A stretch of 64,000 nucleotides of DNA from Streptomyces sp. ACA25 (GTDB lineage Bacteria > Actinomycetota > Actinomycetes > Streptomycetales > Streptomycetaceae). This document shows, piece after piece, positions 45,697-54,421 of this stretch. The stretch spans positions 124,001 to 188,000 of the forward strand of contig NZ_JAQKPV010000011.1 in assembly GCF_028200735.1 (NCBI RefSeq). Reading direction: 5' to 3'. The number at the start of each line of letters is the position of its first letter. Within the stretch, counting starts at the first letter, position 1. The notes under the pieces are model-generated. The model was not told the DNA's origin, ran no database searches, and saw nothing but the letters and a program-made list of their open reading frames with translations. The translations under genes were made by a program, and so were the position numbers.

Positions 45697-45966
45697 GTGA
45701 AAGTCGAAGAAGAAGCAGCAGCTGCCGTGCTGAACCGGCTGCGCCGGGCACAGGGGCAACTGACAGGTGTCATAGCGATGATGGAAGCGGGCCGTGACTG
45801 CAGAGATGTCGTCACACAGCTCGCAGCTGTTTCCCGGGCGCTGGACCGGGCCGGTTTCAAGGTCGTGGCCAGCGGAATGCGGCAGTGCATGAGTGAGGAA
45901 CAGTCCGCGGACTCTGCACCATTGACCGAACAGGAACTGGAGAAGCTGTTCCTCGCCCTCGCCTGA
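45697..45966 (+). CDS. CsoR/RcnR family sensor, CstR-like
   Basis: An 89-residue all-helical repressor: LNRLRRAQGQLTGVIAMMEA is the DNA-binding first helix of the family. Cys35 (GRDCRDVV) and Cys64 (GMRQC) match the two reactive cysteines of CstR, while the His four residues before the second Cys, needed for copper in CsoR, is Gly60. So a persulfide (or other sulfur-species) sensor is more likely than a copper sensor. GTG 45697 with AGAGGAG 6 nt upstream. Near-identical operators occur upstream of this gene and of SulP. Confidence 0.85.
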   Translation: MKVEEEAAAAVLNRLRRAQGQLTGVIAMMEAGRDCRDVVTQLAAVSRALDRAGFKVVASGMRQCMSEEQSADSAPLTEQELEKLFLALA

Positions 45967-46217
45967 CGGAGGCGACCGGCCGGATCGCCGGCAGGCCAGG
46001 GAGGGGCAGGGCCCTGGGAACCCGTGAGACCCGCAGGCGGACACCGCGCGGGGGCGGAACCACCCGCTCAACCCGACAACGCGCAGGTCGTGGCTCCAGT
46101 CCGGCTGTTGCCCCCGGTCGAGGCCTCCGGGGAAGGTTCCGGGAGCCCGAAGCGGGCACTCGGGGTGGACACAGAAGACACCACCTACCGTCCCCGGCCG
46201 CCCTGGGAGGAGTCCTG

Positions 46218-46568
46218 ATGGACACGAAGAACATGGACACGAAGAAGCAGGCCACCCCGACGAAGGATGCCAGGAATGTGGTGGTCTTCGGGCTGATGGT
46301 TGCCGTGGCAGCTGTGGCGGCAATTGTGGTGGCCGCTCAGCTCCACTCCTACGGCGTCCCCGTCCTGCTGGTCCTGACCGCAGGTCTCGCGATCGGAGCG
46401 AGCGTACTGGAGGTACTGGCTCGCCTGCACGAGTCGGTCACTACCAGCACCTACAACTGCCCCGCGGCAACGTGTTCCTGGCAGGTCCGTCTGACCCGTC
46501 CGACAGCGGAGGACACCCACCGTGTGCGGGAAGCAGCAACCACGCACCCGGACCACCCGCTGGTGTGA
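46218..46568 (+). CDS. Small membrane protein of mobile-element type
   Basis: A 116-residue protein with two hydrophobic segments (VVVFGLMVAVAAVAAIVVAA and VPVLLVLTAGLAIGASVLEV) and a C-terminal cytoplasmic part with a CPAATC motif (two Cys five apart). Similar small proteins accompany plasmid spread genes and integrative elements of Streptomyces, but I cannot name it. ATG 46218 with GGGAGGAG 5 nt upstream; ATG 46233 is the alternative. Confidence 0.7.
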   Translation: MDTKNMDTKKQATPTKDARNVVVFGLMVAVAAVAAIVVAAQLHSYGVPVLLVLTAGLAIGASVLEVLARLHESVTTSTYNCPAATCSWQVRLTRPTAEDTHRVREAATTHPDHPLV

Positions 46569-46666
46569 GCCCCCAGTACTGGCTTCCCCCTCCCGTGCGC
46601 CCTGGCTACGAGCCGGGGCGCCGACTTGTTCCCGCGGACGGCTCACCGGTGGAGAAGGACGCCTGA
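46565..46666 (+). CDS. 33-aa coupled small ORF
   Basis: GTG overlaps the previous stop by GTGA, an arrangement typical of real coupled genes. The peptide begins SPQYWLPPPVRPGYEP and ends PVEKDA. No function seen. Could be a remnant; the coupling is the main support. Confidence 0.4.
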   Translation: MSPQYWLPPPVRPGYEPGRRLVPADGSPVEKDA

Positions 46667-46684
46667 ACGGCGCCACCGGACACG

Positions 46685-46783
46685 GTGCCTGCCGTCCGCA
46701 TGTTCCTCACGGCGGCCGAGCTCATGGACTCCGGCGCCAACCCCGCCCGCCACATCAAAGACCCGGAGGGCGAGGGGGAGTAG
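46685..46783 (+). CDS. 32-aa small ORF upstream of tpg
   Basis: GTG frame reading PAVRMFLTAAELMDSGAN to HIKDPEGEGE. It ends 3 bp before the tpg start. It is too short to place; in linear Streptomyces replicons the gene before tpg is tap, so this may be the vestige of a lost upstream gene. Weak support. Confidence 0.3.
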   Translation: MPAVRMFLTAAELMDSGANPARHIKDPEGEGE

Positions 46784-46786
46784 CCC

Positions 46787-47338
46787 GTGGGTGAGATCCA
46801 GGACAGCATCGAAACCGCCCTCCAGGCCGTCCAGATCCGCCCGGTCCCCAAGAGCCCCCAGGTACAGATGCGCACTCTGGTCCGCGCGGAGAAGGGCTCC
46901 ACCCGGGCCGTCGCCGCCCGGCTCGGCGTCACGCAGCGCGCCGTCCAGCGCTACCTCACCGGCCAGATCACACGCCCCTCACCACGCCTGGCCGCCGTGC
47001 TGGACAGGGAAGTCAGACGCGTATGGCAGCCACGGGTGAAACAGCGCGCCATCAGACGGGCCTCCGCCGCCGCCGGAATCACAGGAGACGCGGGCCCAGT
47101 TCGGCTTCACCGCCGCACCCGGGTCCACCGACGACCCCCGCCTGCGCCGCATCACCGAACAGCTCACCCCCGCCACCACCGCACAACTGCTGAACGCAAC
47201 CGCGCCGGCGCCGACGAACAGCACCTGAGGCACATCGTCGCCGAAGGCCTCGGGCACGCCTACTTCCGCGATCGAGGCCGCCGCGCCCACGGCCTGGACG
47301 TCACCCTCAACGACACGACTACCTGGACATCGACCTGA
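46787..47338 (+). pseudogene. tpg: Frameshifted tpg (telomere terminal protein) gene
   Basis: The first 97 residues are a classic Tpg N-terminus: SIETALQAVQIRPVPKSPQ, MRTLVRAEKGSTRAVAARLG and VQRYLTGQ helix-turn-helix, then RRVWQPRVKQRAIRRA. From about 47084 the Tpg sequence continues in the +1 frame (TRAQFGFTAAPGSTDDPRLR to TTAQLLNA), returns to the first frame near 47200 (AGADEQHLRHIVAEGLGHAY), and is lost again near 47311 (HDYLDIDLT in the third frame). Three indels are thus needed. The open frame is still 183 codons, near the usual length. Tpg caps and primes linear chromosome ends; this copy should be inactive unless the sequence has errors. GTG start with GAGGGGGAG upstream. Confidence 0.82.
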
Positions 47339-47567
47339 CCTGCCCCAGGCGGGATGCTCATCCCCTCCATGGCGGCGCAGGAGGTCCCGCTCGGCTCGAA
47401 CCTGCCTGCGGAGGACGGCCTGGCAGACGTGCCGACGACCGTCGGCCACACCTGGCGTCGCTTCCCCTTGGACTCGGGCGTCCAGCCTCCAGGCGCCGGA
47501 AACGGAGCTTCATCTCCTGCGCTTCCCGGACCGCCGGACTTCCCCGCAGTATTCGCCCGGGAGGGCA

Positions 47568-48947
47568 TCAGTCGGTGACGAAACCCTCCGGTGCCGACCG
47601 GGCGAGCCCGACGAGCGCGGCGAGTGCCTGGGAGAGGGCTTCCGGTTGCGGCGAAGCGAGGCCCACTCTGATGGCATCGGGGGCACGGTTGCGGCCGACG
47701 GTGAACGCGGCTGCCGGCACCACCCCGATGCCGTGCCGGGCGGCAGCGGCGACGAAGGTGTCCGCGCGCCACGGGCGGGGCAGCTGCCACCAGCAGTGGT
47801 AGGAGCGCGGATCGCTCTGCACCGCAAGACCGGCGAGGTGCCGGGCGGCGATCTCCTGCCGTACCCCCGCTTCCCGTTGCTTGGCCTCCACGAGTGTGTG
47901 CACGGTGCCGTCCTGCTGCCACCGGTGGGCGACATCCAGGGCGAACCGCCCAGGGGCCGAGCCGCCCGACCGCAGGGCGGAGACGATCCCGCCGGCCAGG
48001 GCGCCGGGTGCCACCACGTACCCGAGATTCAGGCCGGGGGCGATGCGCTTGGACAGGCTGTCGATCAGGACGGTCTGCTCGGGGGCGTACGCGGCGAGCG
48101 GCGGCCGTTCGCCGTGGAGGAAGGACCAGACGGCGTCCTCGACGGCGGGGATCGCCAGTCCGAGCAGGACGTCTGCCAGCCGCTCGACGCGCTGGGCGGG
48201 CATGGTGATCGAGAGCGGGTTGTGCAGCCTCGGCTGCACATAGACAGCATGCAGCGGGGCCTCCGCGTGGGCTTCCTCGACGGCCTCCGGCACGAGCCCG
48301 GAACCGTCCATGGCCAGGGGGACCAGGGTGATGCCGAGTCGGGTGGCGACGGCCTTGATCACGGGGTAGGTCAGTTCCTCGACACCAAGCCGGGCTCCCG
48401 GTGGCACCAGGGCGGTGACGACGGCCGAGATCGCCTGCCGGCCGTTGCCCGCAAAGAGAATCCTTGCCGGGTCCGGGCGCCAGCCGTCGCTGGCGAGTAC
48501 GTCGGCGGCTGACGCCCGCACGGCCGGGAAGCCGGACGTGCCGACCGGCCGCAGGGCATTGCCGAGGCTGTCGTGCCGGAGCAGCCGGCCGAGCCCTTCG
48601 GCGAGGAGTGCGCTCTGCCCGGGTACAACCGGATAGTTGAGCTCCAGATCGATCCGGCGGCCGTCGGCGGGTTCGGTGAGGGCGGGGCCGGAGGCCGCGG
48701 ACCCTGCGGACACCGCGCGGACGAAGGTGCCGCGGCCCACCTCACCCACCGTCAGGCCCCGGCGGGCCAGTTCCCGGTACACGCGCGTAGCGGTCGAGTT
48801 GGCGATGCAGTGCTGCCGTGCGAACTCCCGCTGCGGAGGAAGCCGGTCGCCGGGCCGGAGGGTGCCGGCTCGGATCTCCTCGGCCACCACGTCGGCGCCG
48901 CTCCGGTAGTCCTTCACCGCGCTCCTCGTTGGTCGGTCCTCGGGCAT
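47568..48947 (-). CDS. MocR-type PLP-dependent regulator
   Basis: A 459-residue GntR-aminotransferase fusion. Winged helix at about residues 10-80 (GADVVAEEIRAGTLRPGDRL, then NSTATRVYRELARRGLTVGE), aminotransferase fold with VYVQPRLHNPLSITM and the PLP lysine in LIDSLSKRIAPGLNLGYV. Divergent from a LysE-type exporter, so it probably senses an amino acid and induces export. ATG 48947 is preceded by CAATAG on the minus strand at a distance that suggests a short or absent leader. Confidence 0.87.
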   Translation of the reverse strand: MPEDRPTRSAVKDYRSGADVVAEEIRAGTLRPGDRLPPQREFARQHCIANSTATRVYRELARRGLTVGEVGRGTFVRAVSAGSAASGPALTEPADGRRIDLELNYPVVPGQSALLAEGLGRLLRHDSLGNALRPVGTSGFPAVRASAADVLASDGWRPDPARILFAGNGRQAISAVVTALVPPGARLGVEELTYPVIKAVATRLGITLVPLAMDGSGLVPEAVEEAHAEAPLHAVYVQPRLHNPLSITMPAQRVERLADVLLGLAIPAVEDAVWSFLHGERPPLAAYAPEQTVLIDSLSKRIAPGLNLGYVVAPGALAGGIVSALRSGGSAPGRFALDVAHRWQQDGTVHTLVEAKQREAGVRQEIAARHLAGLAVQSDPRSYHCWWQLPRPWRADTFVAAAARHGIGVVPAAAFTVGRNRAPDAIRVGLASPQPEALSQALAALVGLARSAPEGFVTD

Positions 48948-48960
48948 CCATTCAAACACG

Positions 48961-48991
48961 CTATTGCACTGAGGGCAATTTCTCTATTGCA
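48961..48991. promoter_or_regulatory. Direct repeats CTATTGCA (candidate MocR operator)
   Basis: CTATTGCA occurs at 48961-48968 and 48984-48991, 23 bp apart (about two helical turns), in the 308-bp spacer between the MocR and LysE genes; between them lies a further GCAAT. MocR proteins typically bind direct repeats. The rest of the spacer, 48992-49255, has no supported gene. Confidence 0.5.
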
Positions 48992-49255
48992 TCGAGTCAT
49001 TGACCGTCATAAACTCCGGGCATTGCTGGGCGTTCACGGGCGCGGTGAGCGCGATGACACGCCCCCGGCCGCCCGGCCGGGCTTTCCTGCCTTCGTCCGG
49101 CTGCCGGCGGCCTGGAGCAGTCGGTGGGCCGGCAAGAGTTCCTGCGGTCTCGGCCGACCCGTCGGCCATGACCCGGTCGAGGTCATGCGGGACGACCGCG
49201 CTGACAGAGCGTCCGGGGACGGAGACGCAAAGCACCAGCGAACGAAAGGCACCTT

Positions 49256-49903
49256 GTGGTGGAACTGAGCGCGGTTCTCGGCGTGGTGGTGGTGGCTCTC
49301 GGCATCGTGCTCACCCCCGGCCCGAACATGGTCTATCTGGTCTCCCGCAGCATCACGCAGGGCAGACGCGCCGGCGTCGTCTCCCTCGGCGGTGTGGCAC
49401 TTGGTTTCGTGGTGTACCTGCTCGCCGCGAACCTGGGCCTGTCGGTCGTCTTCATCGCCGTACCCGAGCTGTACCTCGGGGTGAAGCTCGCCGGCGCCGC
49501 GTACCTCGCCTACCTGGCCTGGAACGCCCTGAAGCCAGGTGGGGTCTCCGTCTTCGCACCCCTAAACGTGCCGCATGACTCACCGCGCACGCTGTTCACG
49601 ATGGGCTTTGTGACAAACCTGCTCAATCCGAAGATTGCCCTCATGTACCTCTCACTCATCCCCCAGTTCATCGACCTGGACAAGGACCATGTTCTCCTCC
49701 AGGGCCTCGTCCTCGGCTCGCTCCAGATCGCGGTCAGCGTCGCGGTCAACCTCACCATCGTCCTGGCGGCCGGCGCGATCGCTGTCTTCCTCTCGCTTCG
49801 TCCCTTCTGGCTCAGGACGCAGCGCTACGCCATGGGCGCCGTCCTGGGTGCGCTCGCCATTTCCCTGGCCCTCGACACCTCCAGGCCGACCGGACGAAGC
49901 TGA
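49256..49903 (+). CDS. LysE family translocator
   Basis: A 215-residue, six-span amino acid exporter of the LysE/RhtB family: VALGIVLTPGPNMVYLVSRS and GFVTNLLNPKIALMYLSLIPQF are the two diagnostic blocks. Exports an amino acid or a related compound, probably under the divergent MocR regulator. Start GTG 49256 with AAAGG about 9 nt upstream; GTG at 49259 is equivalent. Confidence 0.9.
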   Translation: MVELSAVLGVVVVALGIVLTPGPNMVYLVSRSITQGRRAGVVSLGGVALGFVVYLLAANLGLSVVFIAVPELYLGVKLAGAAYLAYLAWNALKPGGVSVFAPLNVPHDSPRTLFTMGFVTNLLNPKIALMYLSLIPQFIDLDKDHVLLQGLVLGSLQIAVSVAVNLTIVLAAGAIAVFLSLRPFWLRTQRYAMGAVLGALAISLALDTSRPTGRS

Positions 49904-50536
49904 CAGCATGGCAGCAAGGCCTCCCGCGCTGCGATCAGGCGCTCCGCATGTCACCCGGGCCCACGGATGCCTATGTCGACGTGCTGCGGACGTCGATGCC
50001 CCGCCCGGCTGTGACCAGCGCCTGAGCTGACGTCAGCAACGGCACCGGGCCGCGCCACCCGCCTCCCGGACGGAAGCCGTCGCCACCACTCCGCTGCACA
50101 ACGGCGGATCGGCAATAAGGGCGCGGCCCCGTGCTCGCACACGGCCCGGCAAGGGGGGAGTCACACCGTTACAGCCCCACTTCTGCAGCAGAGCCCTTCG
50201 ACCAAGCGGAATAGTGACTAGCGAGCAGCCGTTGCCGGCACCCGGGGCACACCGCGGGGGAGGGTGCGTTGACACTCATGAGGGAGGTATTGCCTGCTGC
50301 TCCGATGGTCGGCTCCCCTGCGGAGGTCGCGCCAGCCGGGACAGCCGGAAGGGGATCCGGCGGAGGCCCCGTCAGCTCCCCGGTGATCGTCCAGCCCAAC
50401 CCGCCCGGGGACGGCTCACCGGGCTCGTCCACGACGGCCGAGGAAAGACGGACGGCGATGTCGAGAATCCCTGCCCGGCTCCGTCCCCGTAGTGAACGCG
50501 ACCACCAGGGGTCGCACAGCACCCGAGGAGACACCC
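49904..50536. other. 633-bp stretch without a supported gene
   Basis: Open frames here are short and mutually contradictory. I note GCTGACGTCAGC (50026-50037), a perfect 12-bp palindrome, and a TTGACA at 50268. A 26-codon fragment from ATG 49948 (MSPGPTDAYVDVL) might be the end of a lost gene. No RNA gene recognised. Confidence 0.4.
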
Positions 50537-50944
50537 ATGGCCAAGTACTTGCTGCTCAAGCACTACCGCGGCGCGCCGGCCGCGGTCAACGACGTTCCTA
50601 TGGATCAGTGGACGCCTCAGGAGATTTCCGCACATGTGCGCTACATGAGCGACTTCGCGGCCCGGCTCGAGCGGACCGGGGAGTTCATCGACGGTCAGGC
50701 GCTCGCGCCTGAGGGAACGTTCGTCCGGTACGACGGCGACGGGCGCCCGCCGGTCACCGATGGCCCGTTCGCGGAGACCAAGGACCTCATCGCCGGATGG
50801 ATGGTGATCGACGTCGACAGCTACGAGCGCGCAGTCGAGCTGGCCGGGGAACTGTCGGCCGCCCCCGGGGCCGGCGGGAAACCGATCCATGAGTGGCTCG
50901 AGGTGCGCCCATTCCTGGCCCCGCCGCCCACCATCACGGAGTGA
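50537..50944 (+). CDS. YCII/DGPF domain protein
   Basis: A 135-residue YCII-related protein: YLLLKHYRGAPAAVNDVPMD at the start and the namesake DGPFAETKDLIAGWMVIDVD in the middle. DGPF proteins are the constant partner of ECF42 sigma factors, which follow here 8 bp downstream. Biochemical role unknown. ATG 50537 with GAGGAG 7 nt upstream. Confidence 0.9.
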   Translation: MAKYLLLKHYRGAPAAVNDVPMDQWTPQEISAHVRYMSDFAARLERTGEFIDGQALAPEGTFVRYDGDGRPPVTDGPFAETKDLIAGWMVIDVDSYERAVELAGELSAAPGAGGKPIHEWLEVRPFLAPPPTITE

Positions 50945-50952
50945 CCTCACCG

Positions 50953-52098
50953 ATGGACGAACTCCTGCCCCGTAGCCTCACGCCAGGCGTGCTCGGGATC
51001 CTTGTCCGCCGCGGAGCCGACTTCGCGGCGGCCGAGGACGCCGTGCAGGACGCGCTGGTCGAGGCGGTCCGCGTCTGGCCGGCCGCCCCGCCGCGGGACC
51101 CGAAAGGCTGGCTGGTCACCGCGGCCTGGCGACGGTTCCTCGATGCGACCCGAGCGGACGCCGCTCGCCGACGGCGAGAGCACCTCGTCGAGGAGGAGCC
51201 CGCTCCCGGGCCCACGCCCGCGAGGGACGACACGCTCCAGCTCTACTTTCTGTGCGCCCACCCAGCGCTGACGCCGTCGTCCGCAGTCGCGCTCACACTG
51301 CGCGCCGTCGGCGGGCTCACCACCCGCCAGATCGCCCAGGCATACCTGATGCCCGAGGCGACCATCGCCCAGCGCATCAGCCGGGCCAAACGCACCGTCT
51401 CCGGCGTGCGCTTCGATCGGCCCGGCGACGTCGCCACGGTGCTGCGCATCCTCTACCTGGTCTTCAACGAGGGCTACTCCGGTGACGTCGACCTCGCCGC
51501 CGAAGCCATCCGGCTCACCCGGCAGCTCGCGGCCGCGATCGACCGCCCCGAGGTGGCGGGACTGCTCGCCCTCATGCTGCTCCACCACGCCCGGCGCGCC
51601 GCCCGGACAGCCCCCGACGGCAGCCTGGTGCCGCTCGCCGAGCAGGACCGCGGCCTCTGGGACACCGAGTCGATCGCCGAAGGCATCGAGATCCTGCAGG
51701 CGGCCCTCGTCCGCGACCGGCTGGGTGAGTTCCAGGCCCAGGCCGCCATCGCGGCCCTCCACGCCGACGCGCCCACCGCAGAGGAAACCGACTGGGTACA
51801 GATCGTCGAGTGGTACGACGAGCTCGCGCTCCTGACCGACAGCCCGGTCGTCCGGCTCAACCGCGCGGTGGCGGTCGGTGAGGCCGACGGGCCGCGCGCC
51901 GGGCTGGCGGCGCTCGCGGTGCTGGACGACTCGCTGCCCCGCCACGCGGCGGTAGGGGCGTACCTCCACGAATGCGACGGCGACCTGGCGACGGCGGCAC
52001 GGTTGTACGCCGAGGCGGCCCGCAAGGCATCGAGCTTCGCCGAGCGCGACCACCTGACGCGCCGGGCCGCCCGGCTCAACGCCCGCCGGAGCCGCTGA
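50953..52098 (+). CDS. ECF42 family sigma factor
   Basis: A 381-residue ECF sigma with a long C-terminal extension. Region 2-like FAAAEDAVQDALVEAVRVWP and DPKGWLVTAAWRRFLDATRA, region 4-like GLTTRQIAQAYLMPEATIAQRISRAKRTVSG, then the ~200-residue helical (DUF6596/TPR-like) tail with DVATVLRILYLVFNEGYSGD, the ECF42 hallmark. No anti-sigma gene; the tail is thought to regulate activity. Co-transcribed with the DGPF gene. Confidence 0.9.
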   Translation: MDELLPRSLTPGVLGILVRRGADFAAAEDAVQDALVEAVRVWPAAPPRDPKGWLVTAAWRRFLDATRADAARRRREHLVEEEPAPGPTPARDDTLQLYFLCAHPALTPSSAVALTLRAVGGLTTRQIAQAYLMPEATIAQRISRAKRTVSGVRFDRPGDVATVLRILYLVFNEGYSGDVDLAAEAIRLTRQLAAAIDRPEVAGLLALMLLHHARRAARTAPDGSLVPLAEQDRGLWDTESIAEGIEILQAALVRDRLGEFQAQAAIAALHADAPTAEETDWVQIVEWYDELALLTDSPVVRLNRAVAVGEADGPRAGLAALAVLDDSLPRHAAVGAYLHECDGDLATAARLYAEAARKASSFAERDHLTRRAARLNARRSR

Positions 52099-52230
52099 CG
52101 GTTTGCGCCCCGATTCTCCGCAGCTCGCCCGCGTGCCTCGGCCCCGGACTCGGGCATGGCGGACAGTGATAGCTTCCACCTGCGCCGATGCGGGGAGCCA
52201 GCAGGAGGCACACCATCTGGGAGGATGCTC

Positions 52231-53385
52231 GTGATCGATCTCCCGTTCGGCAAACCCGCCCGCTTCTGGCGGGGCAATCTGCACACCCACTCCCACCGGT
52301 CCGACGGCGCCCTATCACCCGAAGACGTCGTGCGGCACGACCAGGAGGCCGGCTACGACTTCCTGGCTGTCACCGATCAATACCGGCCGAGTACGGGTTC
52401 CCCTGACGGACACCCGGAGGCTGCGCAAGCCGGATGCCCCACCACGCTGCTGGGCGCCGAGCTGCACGCCCCAGGTACGGAGTTCTCCTCGGAGCAACCC
52501 GACCGCCTGGGCACCCACTTCCCGCCCCGCGGCAACCGGCCCGGCTACGTCTACCTCCACTCAGCCGTCGACGGCTTCTCCCGCCTGGCCTACACCGAAG
52601 CACTGCCCGACGAGAAGGCCGCCACAGCGATCGCCTTCCTCCACCGCGCCCGAGCCTTCTACGCCGCCCACGGAATCACCCACATCCAGCGGATCGTCAC
52701 CGACAACGGAGCCTGCTACCGCGCCAACGACTTCACCCGCGCCCTCCTCGGCTCCCGCCACCAGCGGATCACGCCCTACACACCACGCCACAACGGCAAA
52801 GTCGAGCGCTACCAGCGCATCCTGGCCGAAGAGTTCCTCTACGCCCGCACCTGGACCTCCGAAAGCCACCGAACACACGCCCTGGCCATCTGGAACATCC
52901 ACTACAACTACCATCGACCCCACACTGCCGCCGGGAACGGCGTCTCCACCGCAGGCATGGCCTACTTCTTCAACGACGGACGCGCCGAGTTCGGCCGCAC
53001 CTTCTACGCCAAGAAGGAACACGGCCGCTACGCCGGAATCGGCGCCCTCATGGACGCCGCCGGACCCATCCCCACCCTCACCCCCGGTGAAGCCGACGCC
53101 GCCAGCACCTCCTACGCCGGCCGCCACCTCACCGCACCGCCCCCGACGGCCCGCGAAGCGGGCCCGCTCGCCCCCGACAAGGCCCCGACCACCCAGGCCA
53201 GCACCGAACCCAGCGTCGGGGAGCAGATCCTCAACCTCCTCACCAGCGGCCCCAGAAGCGTCAAGGAGCTGCGCGAGGCTCTGCCGGTCGTCACCCGCGG
53301 AACGATCAGCAACCGCCTTACCGCCCTCCGCGAGGACGGCTTGGTGCAGCCGGTCAGCCGCGGCGTCTGGACCCTCACCGACTGA
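52231..53385 (+). pseudogene. In-frame chimera: PHP hydrolase start, IS481 transposase part, winged-helix tail
   Basis: One 384-codon open frame made of three unrelated pieces. (1) Codons 1-85 or so: the start of a CehA/McbA-type PHP hydrolase (LPFGKPARFWRGNLHTHSHR, then DFLAVTDQYR, with Gln where TDH is usual). (2) Codons about 101-237: the catalytic half of an IS481 transposase. (3) Codons about 238-384: an unknown piece with KKEHGRYAGIGALMDAAG and a C-terminal winged helix (ELREALPVVTRGTISNRLTA). GTG 52231 with GGGAGG 6 nt upstream is intact, so the product may be made, but neither parent enzyme is complete. Confidence 0.75.
52531..52941 (+). mobile_element. IS481-family transposase remnant (catalytic core)
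   Basis: Within the chimeric frame, RPGYVYLHSAVDGFSRLAY (first Asp), IVTDNGACYR (second Asp) and NGKVERYQRILAEEF (Glu, 34 residues after the second Asp) form the DDE site of an rve integrase core, ending NYHRPHTAAGNG. The N-terminal HTH half and the normal C-terminal end are missing, and I see no terminal inverted repeats or target duplication at the joins. Confidence 0.85.
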
Positions 53386-53532
53386 CCACCCGCCCCCGCA
53401 CCGGCAACGCCCCCAGCCCTGGAGAACCGACCGAGGGCGCTGCCCGACAGGTTCACCGGCCTGCAGCACCAGCAGCTCCACTGGGCCGGGACCTCTACGC
53501 CCTCCCCGCAACAGCACCCGCTCACCGACGGA

Positions 53533-53706
53533 TTACGCCTCTGGCCAGGGTGGATCAGGGGTGTAGTTCAGCCCGTCGCAGAAGCGGCAGCCCCACTCCG
53601 AGGGGACCTCCCACTTATCGACCCAGAACCCGACCTGCTTACCCACGAAGTAGTTGTCCCCACCACACCAACCGCAGTCAAAGACGAACTCCACCCGAAC
53701 CCCCAT
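53533..53706 (-). CDS. Small CxxC/CxxC zinc-ribbon-like protein (57 aa)
   Basis: A short frame with strong protein character: MGVRVEFVFDCGWCGGDNYF, then WEVPSEWGCRFCDGLNY. Two CxxC pairs (Cys11/14 and Cys40/43) separated by 25 residues and many aromatic residues suggest a zinc ribbon. ATG 53706 follows CCAGGTAGTGG, a weak ribosome site. Below the usual size cut-off but the Cys pattern argues for a real gene, perhaps phage- or element-borne. Confidence 0.6.
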   Translation of the reverse strand: MGVRVEFVFDCGWCGGDNYFVGKQVGFWVDKWEVPSEWGCRFCDGLNYTPDPPWPEA

Positions 53707-53852
53707 CCACTACCTGGTAGGTCGAGAATGCCCGCCCTGCGGGTGCGGTCGCTACCCCACCCCTGACCACCATCCCTTCCCTTCCCCTCGGGCGCGCCCG
53801 GCCACCCCGGCCAGGCGCGCCCGCCCTCTTTCCTGCCGCCCTGGAGGCCACC

Positions 53853-54353
53853 GTGACCGAACAGCCCACCACCCCCGCCCCGCCGCACTCCCTCTCCCCG
53901 GCCGAGGCCGCCGAAGAAGCCCGTCGGCTGATCGCCGACGCCTACCGCCCCGCCGACGGCGTCCCCGCCGCCACCTCCTGGCGCGACCACACCCCGTTCC
54001 CCACCCACGGCACCACCCCGCCCGTCCCGCAACCCGACAGCCGCCTGGTCCCGCCCGTGGCGGCCGGGATCGCCGTGTGCTCCATCGCCGTCGGAGCTGG
54101 AGCCGTCGGCGTCGGCTGCGGCGCCTGGCTCCTCCTCCAAGGGCTGTCCGCCATCACACTGGCCGGAGTTCTCGCCGTGTTCGCACCGTTCGCGGGCATC
54201 GCGATCGTCGCCGCCGCCGTCGGCACTGCCGTCAGCAAGGCCCGCGCCGGGACGTCGACCACCACCCACGTCTACGAGGGCCACGTCACCCAACACACCC
54301 GCGTGGAGACCCGCCAGCGCGGCATGTTCTCCCGCACCACCATCACCCGCTGA
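53853..54353 (+). CDS. Mobile-element-type membrane protein
   Basis: A 166-residue protein: a cytoplasmic Pro-rich N-terminal half, two hydrophobic segments (PVAAGIAVCSIAVGAGAVGV and AGVLAVFAPFAGIAIVAAAV), and a Thr/His/Arg tail (TRVETRQRGMFSRTTITR). This type is common on Streptomyces plasmids and integrative elements; function unknown, possibly conjugative spread. GTG 53853 with GGAGG 6 nt upstream. Confidence 0.75.
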   Translation: MTEQPTTPAPPHSLSPAEAAEEARRLIADAYRPADGVPAATSWRDHTPFPTHGTTPPVPQPDSRLVPPVAAGIAVCSIAVGAGAVGVGCGAWLLLQGLSAITLAGVLAVFAPFAGIAIVAAAVGTAVSKARAGTSTTTHVYEGHVTQHTRVETRQRGMFSRTTITR

Positions 54354-54421
54354 CCCCCGGGTGCCCCGTCTCGCCGCCGGCACCACCCCGCACCCCGAGG
54401 CGGCACCGGCGGCGCGGCACC

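Noticed and set aside
45697..45966. Copper-sensing CsoR call for the sensor
   Set aside because: The copper-ligand His is Gly, so CstR-like was preferred.
46565..47338. Complete tap-tpg operon here
   Set aside because: Upstream frames are only 33 and 32 codons and tpg is frameshifted.
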